64,000 bases of DNA, taken from assembly GCA_045863055.1 (NCBI GenBank), contig BTUW01000004.1, forward strand, positions 62,001 to 126,000, written 5' to 3'. The notes below the pieces were generated by a model that was given only the letters and a program-made list of their open reading frames with translations, ran no database searches and was not told where the DNA came from. The translations under genes were made by a program, and so were the position numbers. This document shows, in pieces, positions 1-8,010 of the stretch (positions are counted from its first letter, which is position 1; each line of letters starts with the position of its first letter). Origin of the DNA: UTCHB3 sp008363265. GTDB lineage: Bacteria; Bacteroidota; Ignavibacteria; Ignavibacteriales; Ignavibacteriaceae.

Positions 1-1265
1 CTGCGAAATATCAGATATATTTCTCAAAGTCAACCGATCTTGGTCAGACCTGGAGCAGCGCCGTCAATATCTCAAATACCGCCGTGGATAGCCGCTGGGT
101 TCAGGTGAAATGGGAGAATGGCCGGCTTCACTGTATCTGGCTCGATTCACCCTCTTACCCCGCGCATGATATCGCCTACATCAACTCAGACAACGGAGGA
201 ACGACCTGGAGCCAATACCGTCAGCTCACCACCGATGTACTGCCTCAGACACGTGCCTGCCTGCAGGCGAGAGGAGACATGGTCTATATCGCGTCACAGG
301 ATATGTACCAGATCAACTTTTCCGAGATCGCGCTGATGAAGTCAACTGACAAGGGCCTGACATGGTCATCCCCGGTCAACCTCACGAACAACAGCGGCAA
401 CTCACAGTTTGCTGATCTTGCGATCGCCGATGAGCCGAACGGGCAGCACAGAATATATATGTCGTGGTTCGACAATACTCATTCGGCACCGAACTATGAC
501 AATTCAGACATTTACTTCGCCATGTCAACCAACTCCGGGGATACATGGACACAGCCCGTTAACCTCTCGAACAATCCTGACAACTCGTATCAGGGGAGGA
601 TCGCGCTTAAAAGGTACCCCGGGTCGGATTCGCTGTTTGTGGTGTGGTATGATTACTCAACAGGCAATGCCGAGATACTCGGTCGAAGGGGAGTGTACGG
701 ATATACCGTTCCGGTCGAACTTCTCTCATTCACAGGTACAGTTTCGGGCGGAAACGCGATCTTAAGATGGACGACTGCAACCGAGACCAACAACAACCAC
801 TTCGAGCTCTTCAGGATCGGGGAAAATTCATCTGAACTGGCCGGTAGAATTGACGGCGCGGGCACTTCAACTGAAACCCGGGATTATGAATTCAAAGACA
901 GGTCAGCCGCCGCCGGAAAATCACTCTACCACCTCTGGCAGGTCGATCATGACGGTACCCGTAACTTCCTCGGCGAAGTGGAGCTGGATGCAACCGTTCC
1001 CGCGACCCTCGTGCTCGAGCAGAATTACCCGAATCCGTTTAACCCGGAGACGGTTATCCGTTACGCGTTGCCTGTTGGGGGACATGTGAAAGGTATGGTT
1101 TACGATCAGCTGGGGAATGAGATAGCCTTGCTCGTAAATGGTGAGAAGCAAGCAGGCAATCATGAGGTGAAATTCGATGCATCCGGACTTCCCTCGGGCA
1201 TCTATATTTTCCGTCTCGAAACCGGCGGAACAAGTTCAGCCATAAAACTGATACTGAACAAGTAA
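1..1265 (+). CDS. Sialidase-like Asp-box (BNR) protein with T9SS sorting domain, 5' truncated
   Basis: The gene enters from outside the window; the frame is open from base 3, so the GTG at 84 is probably not the real start. The visible part has four Asp-box motifs of the form S-x-D-x-G-x-T-W (STDLGQTW, NSDNGGTTW, STDKGLTW, STNSGDTW), which mark six-bladed sialidase-type propellers. A linker follows, then a C-terminal T9SS type A domain with NYPNPFNP and a terminal GIYIFRLE..KLILNK strand. The protein is therefore expected to leave the cell through the type IX system and be attached to the surface or released. Asp boxes occur in many non-sialidase proteins and no catalytic tyrosine or arginine triad can be assigned here, so enzyme activity is not claimed. 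It is convergent with the TRAP genes. Confidence 0.85.
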   Translation, partial: AKYQIYFSKSTDLGQTWSSAVNISNTAVDSRWVQVKWENGRLHCIWLDSPSYPAHDIAYINSDNGGTTWSQYRQLTTDVLPQTRACLQARGDMVYIASQDMYQINFSEIALMKSTDKGLTWSSPVNLTNNSGNSQFADLAIADEPNGQHRIYMSWFDNTHSAPNYDNSDIYFAMSTNSGDTWTQPVNLSNNPDNSYQGRIALKRYPGSDSLFVVWYDYSTGNAEILGRRGVYGYTVPVELLSFTGTVSGGNAILRWTTATETNNNHFELFRIGENSSELAGRIDGAGTSTETRDYEFKDRSAAAGKSLYHLWQVDHDGTRNFLGEVELDATVPATLVLEQNYPNPFNPETVIRYALPVGGHVKGMVYDQLGNEIALLVNGEKQAGNHEVKFDASGLPSGIYIFRLETGGTSSAIKLILNK

Positions 1266-1272
1266 AAACACA

Positions 1273-1318
1273 GAACCTCAGTATATCTGAACAACCCGGT
1301 TCAGAAGTACTGAGGTTC
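1273..1318. terminator. Long hairpin between convergent genes, probable bidirectional terminator
   Basis: GAACCTCAGTA (1273-1283) pairs perfectly with TACTGAGGTTC (1308-1318). Inside it TCTGAAC (1286-1292) pairs with GTTCAGA (1299-1305) around a 6-base loop. It lies 8 bases after the stop of the sialidase-like gene and 36 bases from the stop of dctM. There is no strong T tract, so Rho-independent function is only likely. The outer arm also resembles the GAACnnnn octamers of the neighbouring repeat. Confidence 0.6.
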
Positions 1319-1322
1319 CTAA

Positions 1323-1353
1323 TACGCCGCGGCGCACTTATGTTCTTAAGTTC
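1323..1353 (-). repeat. Composite intergenic repeat, copy 1 (octamers + GCGCCGCGGCGC palindrome)
   Basis: Read on the minus strand, the dctM stop codon (1356-1354) is followed without a gap by two octamers (GAACTTAA, GAACATAA), one G, and the palindrome TGCGCCGCGGCGTA (1336-1323). The same order occurs after nrfA (60882-60928), after the small gene at 6148 (degenerate) and, inverted, at 19843-19889. Confidence 0.85.
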
Positions 1354-2664
1354 TTACAGCCATCTCACCATCGCCGGGACCAGAAAAACCGCGAATAGGG
1401 CTATAAGCTGAATAAAAATGTAGGGGATCACACCTTTGTAGATGTCGGTGGTCTTTACCTCCGGCGGGGCGACCCCTTTAAGATAAAACAAACTGAATCC
1501 GAACGGTGGGGTGAGGAACGAGGTTTGGAGATTCATCGCAACGAGGATCGCGATCCAGAGCATGTCCATGCCGAAATGGCGGAAGATGGGATCAACTATC
1601 GGCACCACGATGAAGATGATCTCAATAAAATCGATCAGGAATCCAAGCAGGAAGATTATCAGCATCACGATGGCAAGAAAGATACCCGGTGATATTTCCG
1701 AGGCCATTATCATTTCTGTTAGCACCACATCACCCTCCAGTTCCCTGAAGACGAGGCTGAAAGCAGTCGCGCCGATCAGGATCATGAGAGCCATGGTTGT
1801 GATAGTAACGGTTTTTCCCGAGACCTCTTTGATCGTCTTAATGTCGAGCCTTTTGCGAAGTGCAGCCAGACCAGTCGCGCCGATGGCTCCAACCCCGGCC
1901 GCCTCGGTTGGCGAGGCAACTCCGAAAAAGATCGAACCCAAAACCAACAGTACAAGAGTACCCGGGAGAAAGAATGCGGAGAGAAGCTTCTTCACCCTTC
2001 CTTTTCTGAACGCGGCAAGCTCAGCTTCCGGCATCGGGGGAAAAGCGGATGGCTTCAGGAAGTTGAGTGAAACGATCCAGATAAAATAGAGAGCCACAAG
2101 CACCAACCCTGGTAAAACAGCTGCAACAAAAAGATCACCGATGGGGATATTCATTACGCTTCCGAGTAGAACGAGGATTATGCTCGGTGGGATTATCTGT
2201 CCGAGTGTGCCGGAAGCGGCGATAATTCCTGCAGAATCATCCTTCGAGCAGCCCCTTTTGATCATCACAGGGAGGGAGATAACCCCCATCGTTACCACGG
2301 TGGCACCAACGATTCCCGTGGAGGCTCCGAGAAAGGTTCCGACGAGAAGAACACCCACCGCCAGACCCCCGCGCATTTTCCCGAAAGTAAGGGCCATTGT
2401 TTCCAGCAATTCTTCAGCGATACCTGACCGCTCAAACATCACACCCATGAACACGAACATTGGTACTGCGAGCAGAACGAAGTTGGACATCACTCCCCAT
2501 ATTCTGAGTGGAAGGAGCGAGAGGAACTCCGGCCCCAGCATCAGTGTGCCGAAGAGAACAGAGACACCTCCAAGTGTGAACGCCACAGGGAAGCCCATCA
2601 GCAGTGAGATGATCACAACCGCGAAAAAGATGAACGGCATCAGGTCCACTAAAATATCAGGCAC
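1354..2664 (-). CDS. dctM: TRAP transporter large membrane subunit (DctM family)
   Basis: 436 residues, the usual DctM length, and hydrophobic throughout with about 12 membrane segments. Family-typical stretches include GVMFERSGIAEELLETM near residue 75, the glycine-rich GTFLGASTGIVGATVVTMG segment and the IIPPSI motif of DctM proteins. In TRAP systems this subunit moves a carboxylate or similar solute across the inner membrane using a sodium or proton gradient. It overlaps the end of the small-subunit gene upstream (dctQ) by 8 bases, so the two are translated together. No substrate-binding P subunit is encoded nearby; the substrate cannot be read from the sequence. Confidence 0.95.
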   Translation of the reverse strand: MPDILVDLMPFIFFAVVIISLLMGFPVAFTLGGVSVLFGTLMLGPEFLSLLPLRIWGVMSNFVLLAVPMFVFMGVMFERSGIAEELLETMALTFGKMRGGLAVGVLLVGTFLGASTGIVGATVVTMGVISLPVMIKRGCSKDDSAGIIAASGTLGQIIPPSIILVLLGSVMNIPIGDLFVAAVLPGLVLVALYFIWIVSLNFLKPSAFPPMPEAELAAFRKGRVKKLLSAFFLPGTLVLLVLGSIFFGVASPTEAAGVGAIGATGLAALRKRLDIKTIKEVSGKTVTITTMALMILIGATAFSLVFRELEGDVVLTEMIMASEISPGIFLAIVMLIIFLLGFLIDFIEIIFIVVPIVDPIFRHFGMDMLWIAILVAMNLQTSFLTPPFGFSLFYLKGVAPPEVKTTDIYKGVIPYIFIQLIALFAVFLVPAMVRWL

Positions 2665-3172
2665 GCTCTTTTCCTCCGGTACTCTGGTATCTTTTTACTG
2701 CGTCATGCAGGAACGCGACACCCTGCATCGTCAGGAGGATGAACCCGAGAGGTATCATCGACTTGAGGAGGTACCTCATCGGCAGACCGCCCGGATCGGG
2801 TGACCCCTCATGTATCGTGAAGGATGCCCATATGAAATCGATCGAATAGAAAATCACAAATCCGCAGAATGAAAAAAGAAGTATCACCACACCGGTAATA
2901 TCTACCAGTGCCCTCTTCTTCTCACTGAAACGGTTGTAAAGAACATCGATCTTCACGTGTTCCCCCTTTTTGAAAGTGTATCCCGCGGCGAGGAGAAAAA
3001 TTATCGAAAATATGTGCCACTCAAGCTCCTGGAAGGCGACACTTCCCACGTTGAACACATACCTCCCAACTACATCCCCGACAACAAGCAACACCAGGAT
3101 GACAGTCAGAAATGCGGAGACCGCACCCGCCGTTTCCTGAATCCGGCCGTTGATCCTTAAGAATCTCTCCAA
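2657..3172 (-). CDS. dctQ: TRAP transporter small membrane subunit (DctQ family)
   Basis: 171 residues with four predicted membrane helices, including a segment with GDVVGRYVFNVGSVAFQELEWH, the typical DctQ pattern of an RY-F motif followed by an E-E/W pair. DctQ forms the membrane complex with DctM. It begins 4 bases after the transglutaminase-like gene ends and overlaps dctM by 8 bases, which argues for one transcript from the nitronate-monooxygenase-like gene through dctM. Confidence 0.92.
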   Translation of the reverse strand: MERFLRINGRIQETAGAVSAFLTVILVLLVVGDVVGRYVFNVGSVAFQELEWHIFSIIFLLAAGYTFKKGEHVKIDVLYNRFSEKKRALVDITGVVILLFSFCGFVIFYSIDFIWASFTIHEGSPDPGGLPMRYLLKSMIPLGFILLTMQGVAFLHDAVKRYQSTGGKERA

Positions 3173-3175
3173 CTG

Positions 3176-4420
3176 TCACTCCCACGAACAGATGTAGTTC
3201 AGTGTGTAACCCTGCTTCATGAAAGGTCTTACGGGGAGTCCGGTTATCTTCACCTTCCCGGCGAAGTTGCCCGCGGCGTTCTTCTGCAGCATCACCATAG
3301 ATGTGGGGGTCTCAACTCCGGCTTCCTCACCCGGGGCGTAGAATTCGAACTCAACCGTTGAATCAGCCGCAAGGGTGAAAGGCCAGGCACCCGGTTTTAC
3401 AAGTTTACAGCCGTTCTCCACAAATTTTCTGAACAGCCCGGGGAATTTTCCCTCCCTTCCTGCGGAGGCGATGAACCCGAATTCGGCCACCCCGACATAG
3501 GGGCCCTTCTCGCCTTTGTGCTTGGCGAACATCGTCAGGTGGAATTTACCCGCAGAGGGAAAGAGGATATCGATAGTGCCCCCGGTCCCCGAGAACTGGG
3601 TGAGAGTTCTGTTCTCGACCCTGGTCTCATTCATGTCGTACAGATTGGAAGTGACCACAACATCATCAGGGAGTTTGAACTCAAGCCGGAACTCTGAGCC
3701 CGCGTTATAAAGACGCGCGGGGGTGGTTACGAGATCAAGACCGAGGGCGAAGAACCTGTCGGTAAGGTACGGCATCTCAGAGAACTCCCAAAACTCCTTC
3801 GGCCCGGCCACGAGTTGCCACTGAGGGTCATCGGGGAAGTGGGTGTTGAGGAATTTCTCAGGATCGATCATGTAATAGCCGAGTGAATAGTGAGGCCGGA
3901 AGTATAATCCGTCGATATAGCCTGAGTTCCACGTTACATCGATCAGCTTCCACTGCCCGTCAAGTTTTACCGCGTTCCAGGCGTGGTTCGACTCAAATTT
4001 TTCATCCCCTTTGAAGAGGTCGAAACCGTAACCCCGCGCGTAGCCGGTTATCTTTTTATTTTCGATACCGGCGGTTGTAAGCAGCAATTCAAAAACATTG
4101 CAATAGCCTTCACAGACCGATTTGCCCGTTTTGATCACCTCCCAGGTGTCATAAACCACGGGCGAATTACCCAGGAATCCGTTAACATCATACTCGATAT
4201 TAAGCGCGACCCAGTCGTGCAGAACGCGCACCTTTTCAGCCGGGGAAGTGATGCCCGTGAGAAGTGCATCCATGAGGGGAATGATGTTGGTTTTTGGATC
4301 GGCTTTAACGGCGGCCACGATTCCCTGAGGAACATTAACCGCGTTAGGGTGGGGGTCCTGAGCGGGGAGATTGAAAGCCATCAGAAGTAACAAAATCGCG
4401 AACAAAACCTGACGTGACAT
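3176..4420 (-). CDS. Secreted transglutaminase-like (papain-fold) protein
   Basis: 414 residues with a signal peptide ending at about LPAQ (residue 21). A transglutaminase-like core spans roughly 60-190 with a readable triad: Cys103 in GKSVCEGYC, His146 in SNHAWNAV and Asp161 in WKLIDVTW. This is the arrangement of bacterial transglutaminase/protease-like and KY-type domains. A beta-rich C-terminal half follows. It should act in the periplasm or outside as a protease or amide-modifying enzyme; the target is unknown. It sits between the nitronate-monooxygenase-like gene and the TRAP pair with gaps of 2-4 bases, an unusual partner for a TRAP transporter. Confidence 0.85.
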   Translation of the reverse strand: MSRQVLFAILLLLMAFNLPAQDPHPNAVNVPQGIVAAVKADPKTNIIPLMDALLTGITSPAEKVRVLHDWVALNIEYDVNGFLGNSPVVYDTWEVIKTGKSVCEGYCNVFELLLTTAGIENKKITGYARGYGFDLFKGDEKFESNHAWNAVKLDGQWKLIDVTWNSGYIDGLYFRPHYSLGYYMIDPEKFLNTHFPDDPQWQLVAGPKEFWEFSEMPYLTDRFFALGLDLVTTPARLYNAGSEFRLEFKLPDDVVVTSNLYDMNETRVENRTLTQFSGTGGTIDILFPSAGKFHLTMFAKHKGEKGPYVGVAEFGFIASAGREGKFPGLFRKFVENGCKLVKPGAWPFTLAADSTVEFEFYAPGEEAGVETPTSMVMLQKNAAGNFAGKVKITGLPVRPFMKQGYTLNYICSWE

Positions 4421-4422
4421 AA

Positions 4423-5835
4423 TTAACTCAACAGATAATTGATAGCATCTTTCGCCGAATAAGATCCGGCATTGTGTTTCATAAGTTTTCTGAGGAACCC
4501 GAGATCATCGCCGAGTGTTACTATCGGCGGTTCCACTTCATCGCCTACACCGGCAGTGGCGAGGAGGCCGTTGCAGAGGCATCCGCGACCGGCTACCTCA
4601 TCCGGGTTACCCCCTTTTTGGATGAATTTCTCTTCCGGTTCGGCCGAACAGCGGTATCCTATCCTCTCACCCTCTTTTTCATACGGGGTAACCAGGAGTC
4701 CTTTGTTGCAGATCCTTACACGGCCGTCATAAACCGTGCTTTCGGCAATGGAACCATCGACTTCGGCAAGTTTGAAGGGGAAGCCCGTTGGTGAGATTCT
4801 GGAATCGGTTCTGATATTCAGCTCGCCATCATACCCGGATTTTCTTAATTTGGCTCTCAATTCAGGCACCATCCCCGACTCTTCAGCCAGAGCGAATATT
4901 GTACCTGCCTGAATACCTGTCGCGCCAACTGATCTGGCGTGGCGAAGCTTCTCCGGTGAGGCGTTTGAGCCTCCTATCCAGAAGGGTATCCCGAGTTTTG
5001 CCATCTCGTGATAATCAACCCGGTCTTTCTCTCCGTAAACAGGGGGTGCGTCAGGTGCGGCTCCGGGATCAACCCTGCGGGGCGGGGCATTGTGTCCTCC
5101 CGCGGTTGGCTCCTCCACCACGAATCCGTCGACACTTCCCTCAGGCGATCTCTTTAGAAAAAGATTGGCGAGCAGATTGGATGAAATAATAGGTATGAAT
5201 TTCGGTTTTTTCAGATTTTTCGGTATCTCGCCGAAGAATTCTACGGGATTGAATTTGATCGCGCTGCTCTTAATATTCGTACCCGAAACAGGAACCGAGT
5301 AGCTGCATTCATTTCCTTCAACAATATCGCTGATCAATCCGGGGATCTGCAGGGGAATGCCAGCACCCATCGTGATGATATCGACACCGCCCATGATGGC
5401 ACCATAGAGTGCATGGACGTGGGGCAGGGCGATCTTTTCGAGGTAATTGATGCTTATGGGGTTATCATGCCCCTCTTTTGCCATTCTTACCACGGCGAAG
5501 TTCGCGCAGATAACGAGCGCGATAAAAAGGTGGGAAGGATGAAACCCGATGTGAGGTATTCCCTTGAACGGGGTGTTCTTCGGAATGCCGCCCTTCACAT
5601 AAAATTTTTCCATGATCTCTTTAACCATGCTCTGAAAGGGAAATCCCGCGAGTACACGCCGGAAATGTTCGCCGGGGTCACCCATCTGAAGGGATCTGAC
5701 CATCAACCATTCGAGGGCTGTACCCGAGACAGTTCCCTGCTGTCCAAGCTTTGAAACCATCTTTGCGAGTTCAGGACTCGATATATTTACGCCCATACCC
5801 CCCTGAATTATTTCGGGAAGTTTTCTCATACTCAT
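4423..5835 (-). CDS. Nitronate monooxygenase / 2-nitropropane dioxygenase-family flavoprotein
   Basis: About 470 residues. It starts with the family signature PEIIQGGMGVNISSPELA and carries GGVDIITMGAGIP, the central EEPTAGGHNAPPR segment and the FMN phosphate-binding run PFWIGGSNASPE..GATGIQAGTIFALAEES, all typical of this FMN TIM-barrel family. It is longer than plain nitronate monooxygenases (about 320-350). The C-terminal extension contains several cysteines (YRCSAEPEE, GRGCLCNGLLA), seen in a large uncharacterised bacterial subgroup. The start is taken at the ATG at 5835, with AAGGA upstream, not the TTG one codon earlier. It is first in the minus-strand operon. True substrate unknown. 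Confidence 0.85.
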   Translation of the reverse strand: MSMRKLPEIIQGGMGVNISSPELAKMVSKLGQQGTVSGTALEWLMVRSLQMGDPGEHFRRVLAGFPFQSMVKEIMEKFYVKGGIPKNTPFKGIPHIGFHPSHLFIALVICANFAVVRMAKEGHDNPISINYLEKIALPHVHALYGAIMGGVDIITMGAGIPLQIPGLISDIVEGNECSYSVPVSGTNIKSSAIKFNPVEFFGEIPKNLKKPKFIPIISSNLLANLFLKRSPEGSVDGFVVEEPTAGGHNAPPRRVDPGAAPDAPPVYGEKDRVDYHEMAKLGIPFWIGGSNASPEKLRHARSVGATGIQAGTIFALAEESGMVPELRAKLRKSGYDGELNIRTDSRISPTGFPFKLAEVDGSIAESTVYDGRVRICNKGLLVTPYEKEGERIGYRCSAEPEEKFIQKGGNPDEVAGRGCLCNGLLATAGVGDEVEPPIVTLGDDLGFLRKLMKHNAGSYSAKDAINYLLS

Positions 5836-5838
5836 CAA

Positions 5839-6147
5839 TTGGATCCTTTTGAACGCGGGTTTGAAGAATTATTCAGCATCCGGGTCCGGTGCTTCGTGGT
5901 TCCCGCTTTTATTAAACAGTTAAACCTGAATGCGCGCGGGCTATGGTAAAAATTAGATTCACATACACAAGTTAAGACATTTTCACTAATAGCGAATACG
6001 ATTAATTTTGCCGTCCGGCATTATCAATATCTCCCCAGGGTGGAAGGTCAAAAAATACAGGTTTTGTCCCGCTGGAATTAATTTTATTTAAATTTGCACA
6101 ACTGAAACTGATTTTGTTCAACCTCCGGAATAAAGGAAAAGAATCGC
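5839..6147. other. Intergenic region, mostly AT-rich with a likely promoter
   Basis: About 300 bases between divergent genes. I see no convincing ORF or structured RNA. TAAATTTG at 6089-6096 matches the Bacteroidota -7 consensus TAnnTTTG, and TTTG at 6063-6066 could be the -33 element, although the spacing of 22 is long. This would serve the small membrane-protein gene at 6148. Confidence 0.45.
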
Positions 6148-6303
6148 ATGGATGTAATCGTAATTGCCGTCCTTGTTGTGGTCGGTCTTCTCATATTAAA
6201 AAGCGTTGCAGGCGTATTTAAATTTGCGATCAAAATAGCAATATATGCCCTGATAGGCCTGGCCGTTTACAGGGGGCTGGTGTATTTGGGGGTTATGAGT
6301 TAG
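6148..6303 (+). CDS. Small membrane protein, 51 aa
   Basis: ATG at 6148 with a purine-rich site (AAAGGAAAAG) 7-10 bases upstream; stop TAG at 6301-6303. The product starts MDVIVIAVLVVVGLLILKS and continues with a second hydrophobic stretch FAIKIAIYALIGLAVY, so it has two short membrane helices separated by basic residues. It has its own candidate promoter. I recognise no family. The last base of its stop codon is the first base of an octamer repeat array. Confidence 0.6.
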   Translation: MDVIVIAVLVVVGLLILKSVAGVFKFAIKIAIYALIGLAVYRGLVYLGVMS

Positions 6304-6375
6304 AACTTAAGAACTTAAGAACTTAAGAACCTAGGAATCTCGGGACTTCGGAACCTCTGTCTGCCGAGGCGTATT
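6303..6375 (+). repeat. Octamer array with degenerate GC palindrome (composite repeat, copy 2)
   Basis: Seven consecutive 8-base units from 6303 to 6358. The first three are exact GAACTTAA and the rest diverge (for example GAACCTAG, GGACTTCG). They are followed by GT and CTGCCGAGGCGTATT (6361-6375), which matches CGCCGCGGCGTATT of copy 1 at about 12 of 14 positions over its core. The array starts inside the stop codon of the preceding gene. From 6376 to 6549 I see nothing beyond AT-rich leader sequence for the ATPase gene. Confidence 0.8.
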
Positions 6376-6549
6376 TTTAACCCAAGGCTCAAAGAACTTC
6401 AAACTCTGTTGACTGGAACTTATGGAAACTGAGATGAGCATGCTAATCACAGGAAAATGAGTTATAATAGGACTAAATTCAGTTAATTATTTATAATTGT
6501 CAAGAATAAAAAGCATATTTGCAAATAATTTACAAAAACGGATTATATT

Positions 6550-7848
6550 ATGCTTTTGGAGTTCAGAGTATCAAACTACCGGACATTCAGGGAAGAGGCC
6601 GTCTTCAGTATGGTGGCTTCAAACTACGATAAAAAAGAGCGGGAAACCGAAAATGTCGCGGTTAATGAAAAGTTTAAGTTAAGACTTCTAAAAAGTGCAG
6701 TGGTTTACGGGGCAAACGCTTCCGGCAAAAGCAAGCTGTTCGAAGCCCTCTCCTTCATGCGTTGGTTCGTGTTGAATTCATTTCAGTCGCTGAAGACCGG
6801 CGACCCGATCCCTGTTGATCCACATCTGTTGCGGACCGGACTGGAAAACCAACCATCCCGCTTTGAGATACTTTTCCTTCATCTGGATTCGCTCTATAGA
6901 TACGGGTTTGAAGTAAACCGTTCAAGAGTTCTTAAAGAATGGCTGTTCCTCCGCGAAAAGAGAAAAGAGTTAACTCTTTTTGAAAGATCAGAGGAAAACA
7001 TAGATGCTCATCCCTATCTGTTCAAGATATCCAACAATGAGTTTTTCAAACCACTGATCCGTTCCAACTGCCTCCTCCTCTCAAGTGCCGCTCAGGCTAA
7101 CGATACGAACGTCGGCAAGATCATAGATTGGTTCAACCGGTTGAGGATCATCTCCGGTGTTGATATTCACGCGCAGGAGAAAATGACTGTTTTCAAGTCT
7201 CATGAACCCTCGGTAAAGCAAAAGATACTGGAGTTATTGGTCGCCGCGGATACCGGCATAGTGAATTATGATGTTGATTTCAGCACTCCCTATGTGGATC
7301 TTGTGGCTGAACCGGGTGTTGTAACGATCGATTTGGAAAGCGCTGGAAATCCTTTCGGTCAAATAACCGGTGTGAAAACACTCCATCTCCGTTTTAACGA
7401 AAAAACAGGGAGGACAGAGCATGTGGAATTATCGATGGCGAAAGATGAATCGGGTGGTACCAGGAAGTTCTTCGCACTGGCTTATCCTGTTATCGAAGCG
7501 CTTACAGAGGGTAGCACTTTGGTGGTTGACGAACTCGATTCAAACCTCCACCCTAAACTGACCGAAAAGATAGTTGAATTGTTCAATTCAATGGAGAATT
7601 CGAACGGCGCTCAATTAATCTTCAATACACACAATACCAATCTGCTGGAATCAGGATTGATGAGGCGGGATCAGGTATGGTTCGTCGATAAAGACCTTTA
7701 CGGTTCAGCGAAGCTGTTCTCATTATCTGACATCCAGGTCAGAAAAAACGACAAATTCGAAAAAGAGTATCTTGAAGGGCGGTATGGGGCAGTTCCATAC
7801 CTGGCCGAGATGGGCTCGTTCCATTTTAAGGAATCGGCAGGGAAATGA
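6550..7848 (+). CDS. AAA15-type ATP-binding protein (COG1106-like, AbiLi/RloB-partner family)
   Basis: 432 residues. It begins MLLEFRVSNYRTFREEAVFSM, the typical start of SMC/ABC-like AAA15 ATPases, with Walker A GANASGKS at 54-61, an ABC-like signature region (SGGTRKFFAL) before Walker B, and Walker B VVDELDSNLHP with Asp327-Glu328, followed by the switch histidine in FNTHNTNLL. Relatives occur in phage-defence and retron-like modules, often followed by an RloB/TOPRIM-type effector. Here no partner follows: only a 12-codon ORF overlaps its stop (7845-7883) before a repeat array. It may be a solitary member or the remainder of a two-gene system. No clear Shine-Dalgarno is visible. Confidence 0.85.
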   Translation: MLLEFRVSNYRTFREEAVFSMVASNYDKKERETENVAVNEKFKLRLLKSAVVYGANASGKSKLFEALSFMRWFVLNSFQSLKTGDPIPVDPHLLRTGLENQPSRFEILFLHLDSLYRYGFEVNRSRVLKEWLFLREKRKELTLFERSEENIDAHPYLFKISNNEFFKPLIRSNCLLLSSAAQANDTNVGKIIDWFNRLRIISGVDIHAQEKMTVFKSHEPSVKQKILELLVAADTGIVNYDVDFSTPYVDLVAEPGVVTIDLESAGNPFGQITGVKTLHLRFNEKTGRTEHVELSMAKDESGGTRKFFALAYPVIEALTEGSTLVVDELDSNLHPKLTEKIVELFNSMENSNGAQLIFNTHNTNLLESGLMRRDQVWFVDKDLYGSAKLFSLSDIQVRKNDKFEKEYLEGRYGAVPYLAEMGSFHFKESAGK

Positions 7849-7878
7849 TTCAGCGAATTGAAGAAATGCTCAAGCATT

Positions 7879-7950
7879 CATAGGCACCGTCATAGGCACC
7901 GTTATAGTTACCATGATGGTTACATACATAGTTACCATCATGGTTACTCA
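7879..7950. repeat. Dodecamer array
   Basis: Six 12-base units in register: two exact CATAGGCACCGT, then variants such as TATAGTTACCAT and CATAGTTACCAT. The last four units contain CCATGATGG and CCATCATGG in inverted orientation, so the segment can also fold. It begins about 30 bases after the ATPase stop. No protein is encoded. Confidence 0.75.
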
Positions 7951-7972
7951 AACATTTAATAGCATAATCACT

Positions 7973-8004
7973 GAAGTACCGAAGCTCCGAAGCACCGAAG
8001 TTCT
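7973..8004 (-). repeat. Octamer array after the six-hairpin glycosidase gene
   Basis: Four 8-base units (plus-strand GAAGTACC, GAAGCTCC and relatives). Read on the minus strand they are GnnCTTCG-type units starting 7 bases after the stop codon of the gene at 8011-11190. They belong to the same degenerate family as the GAACTTAA arrays (compare the GGACTTCG unit at 6343). Confidence 0.65.
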
Positions 8005-8010
8005 ACCGAA

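Noticed and set aside
84..1265. Complete gene starting at GTG 84
   Set aside because: The frame is open to base 3 and an Asp-box motif lies upstream of 84, so the gene is truncated by the window edge.
1511..2803. Plus-strand frames of 192 and 220 codons inside dctM/dctQ
   Set aside because: Low-complexity Ser/Thr/Ile/Pro-rich translations typical of reversed membrane-protein genes.
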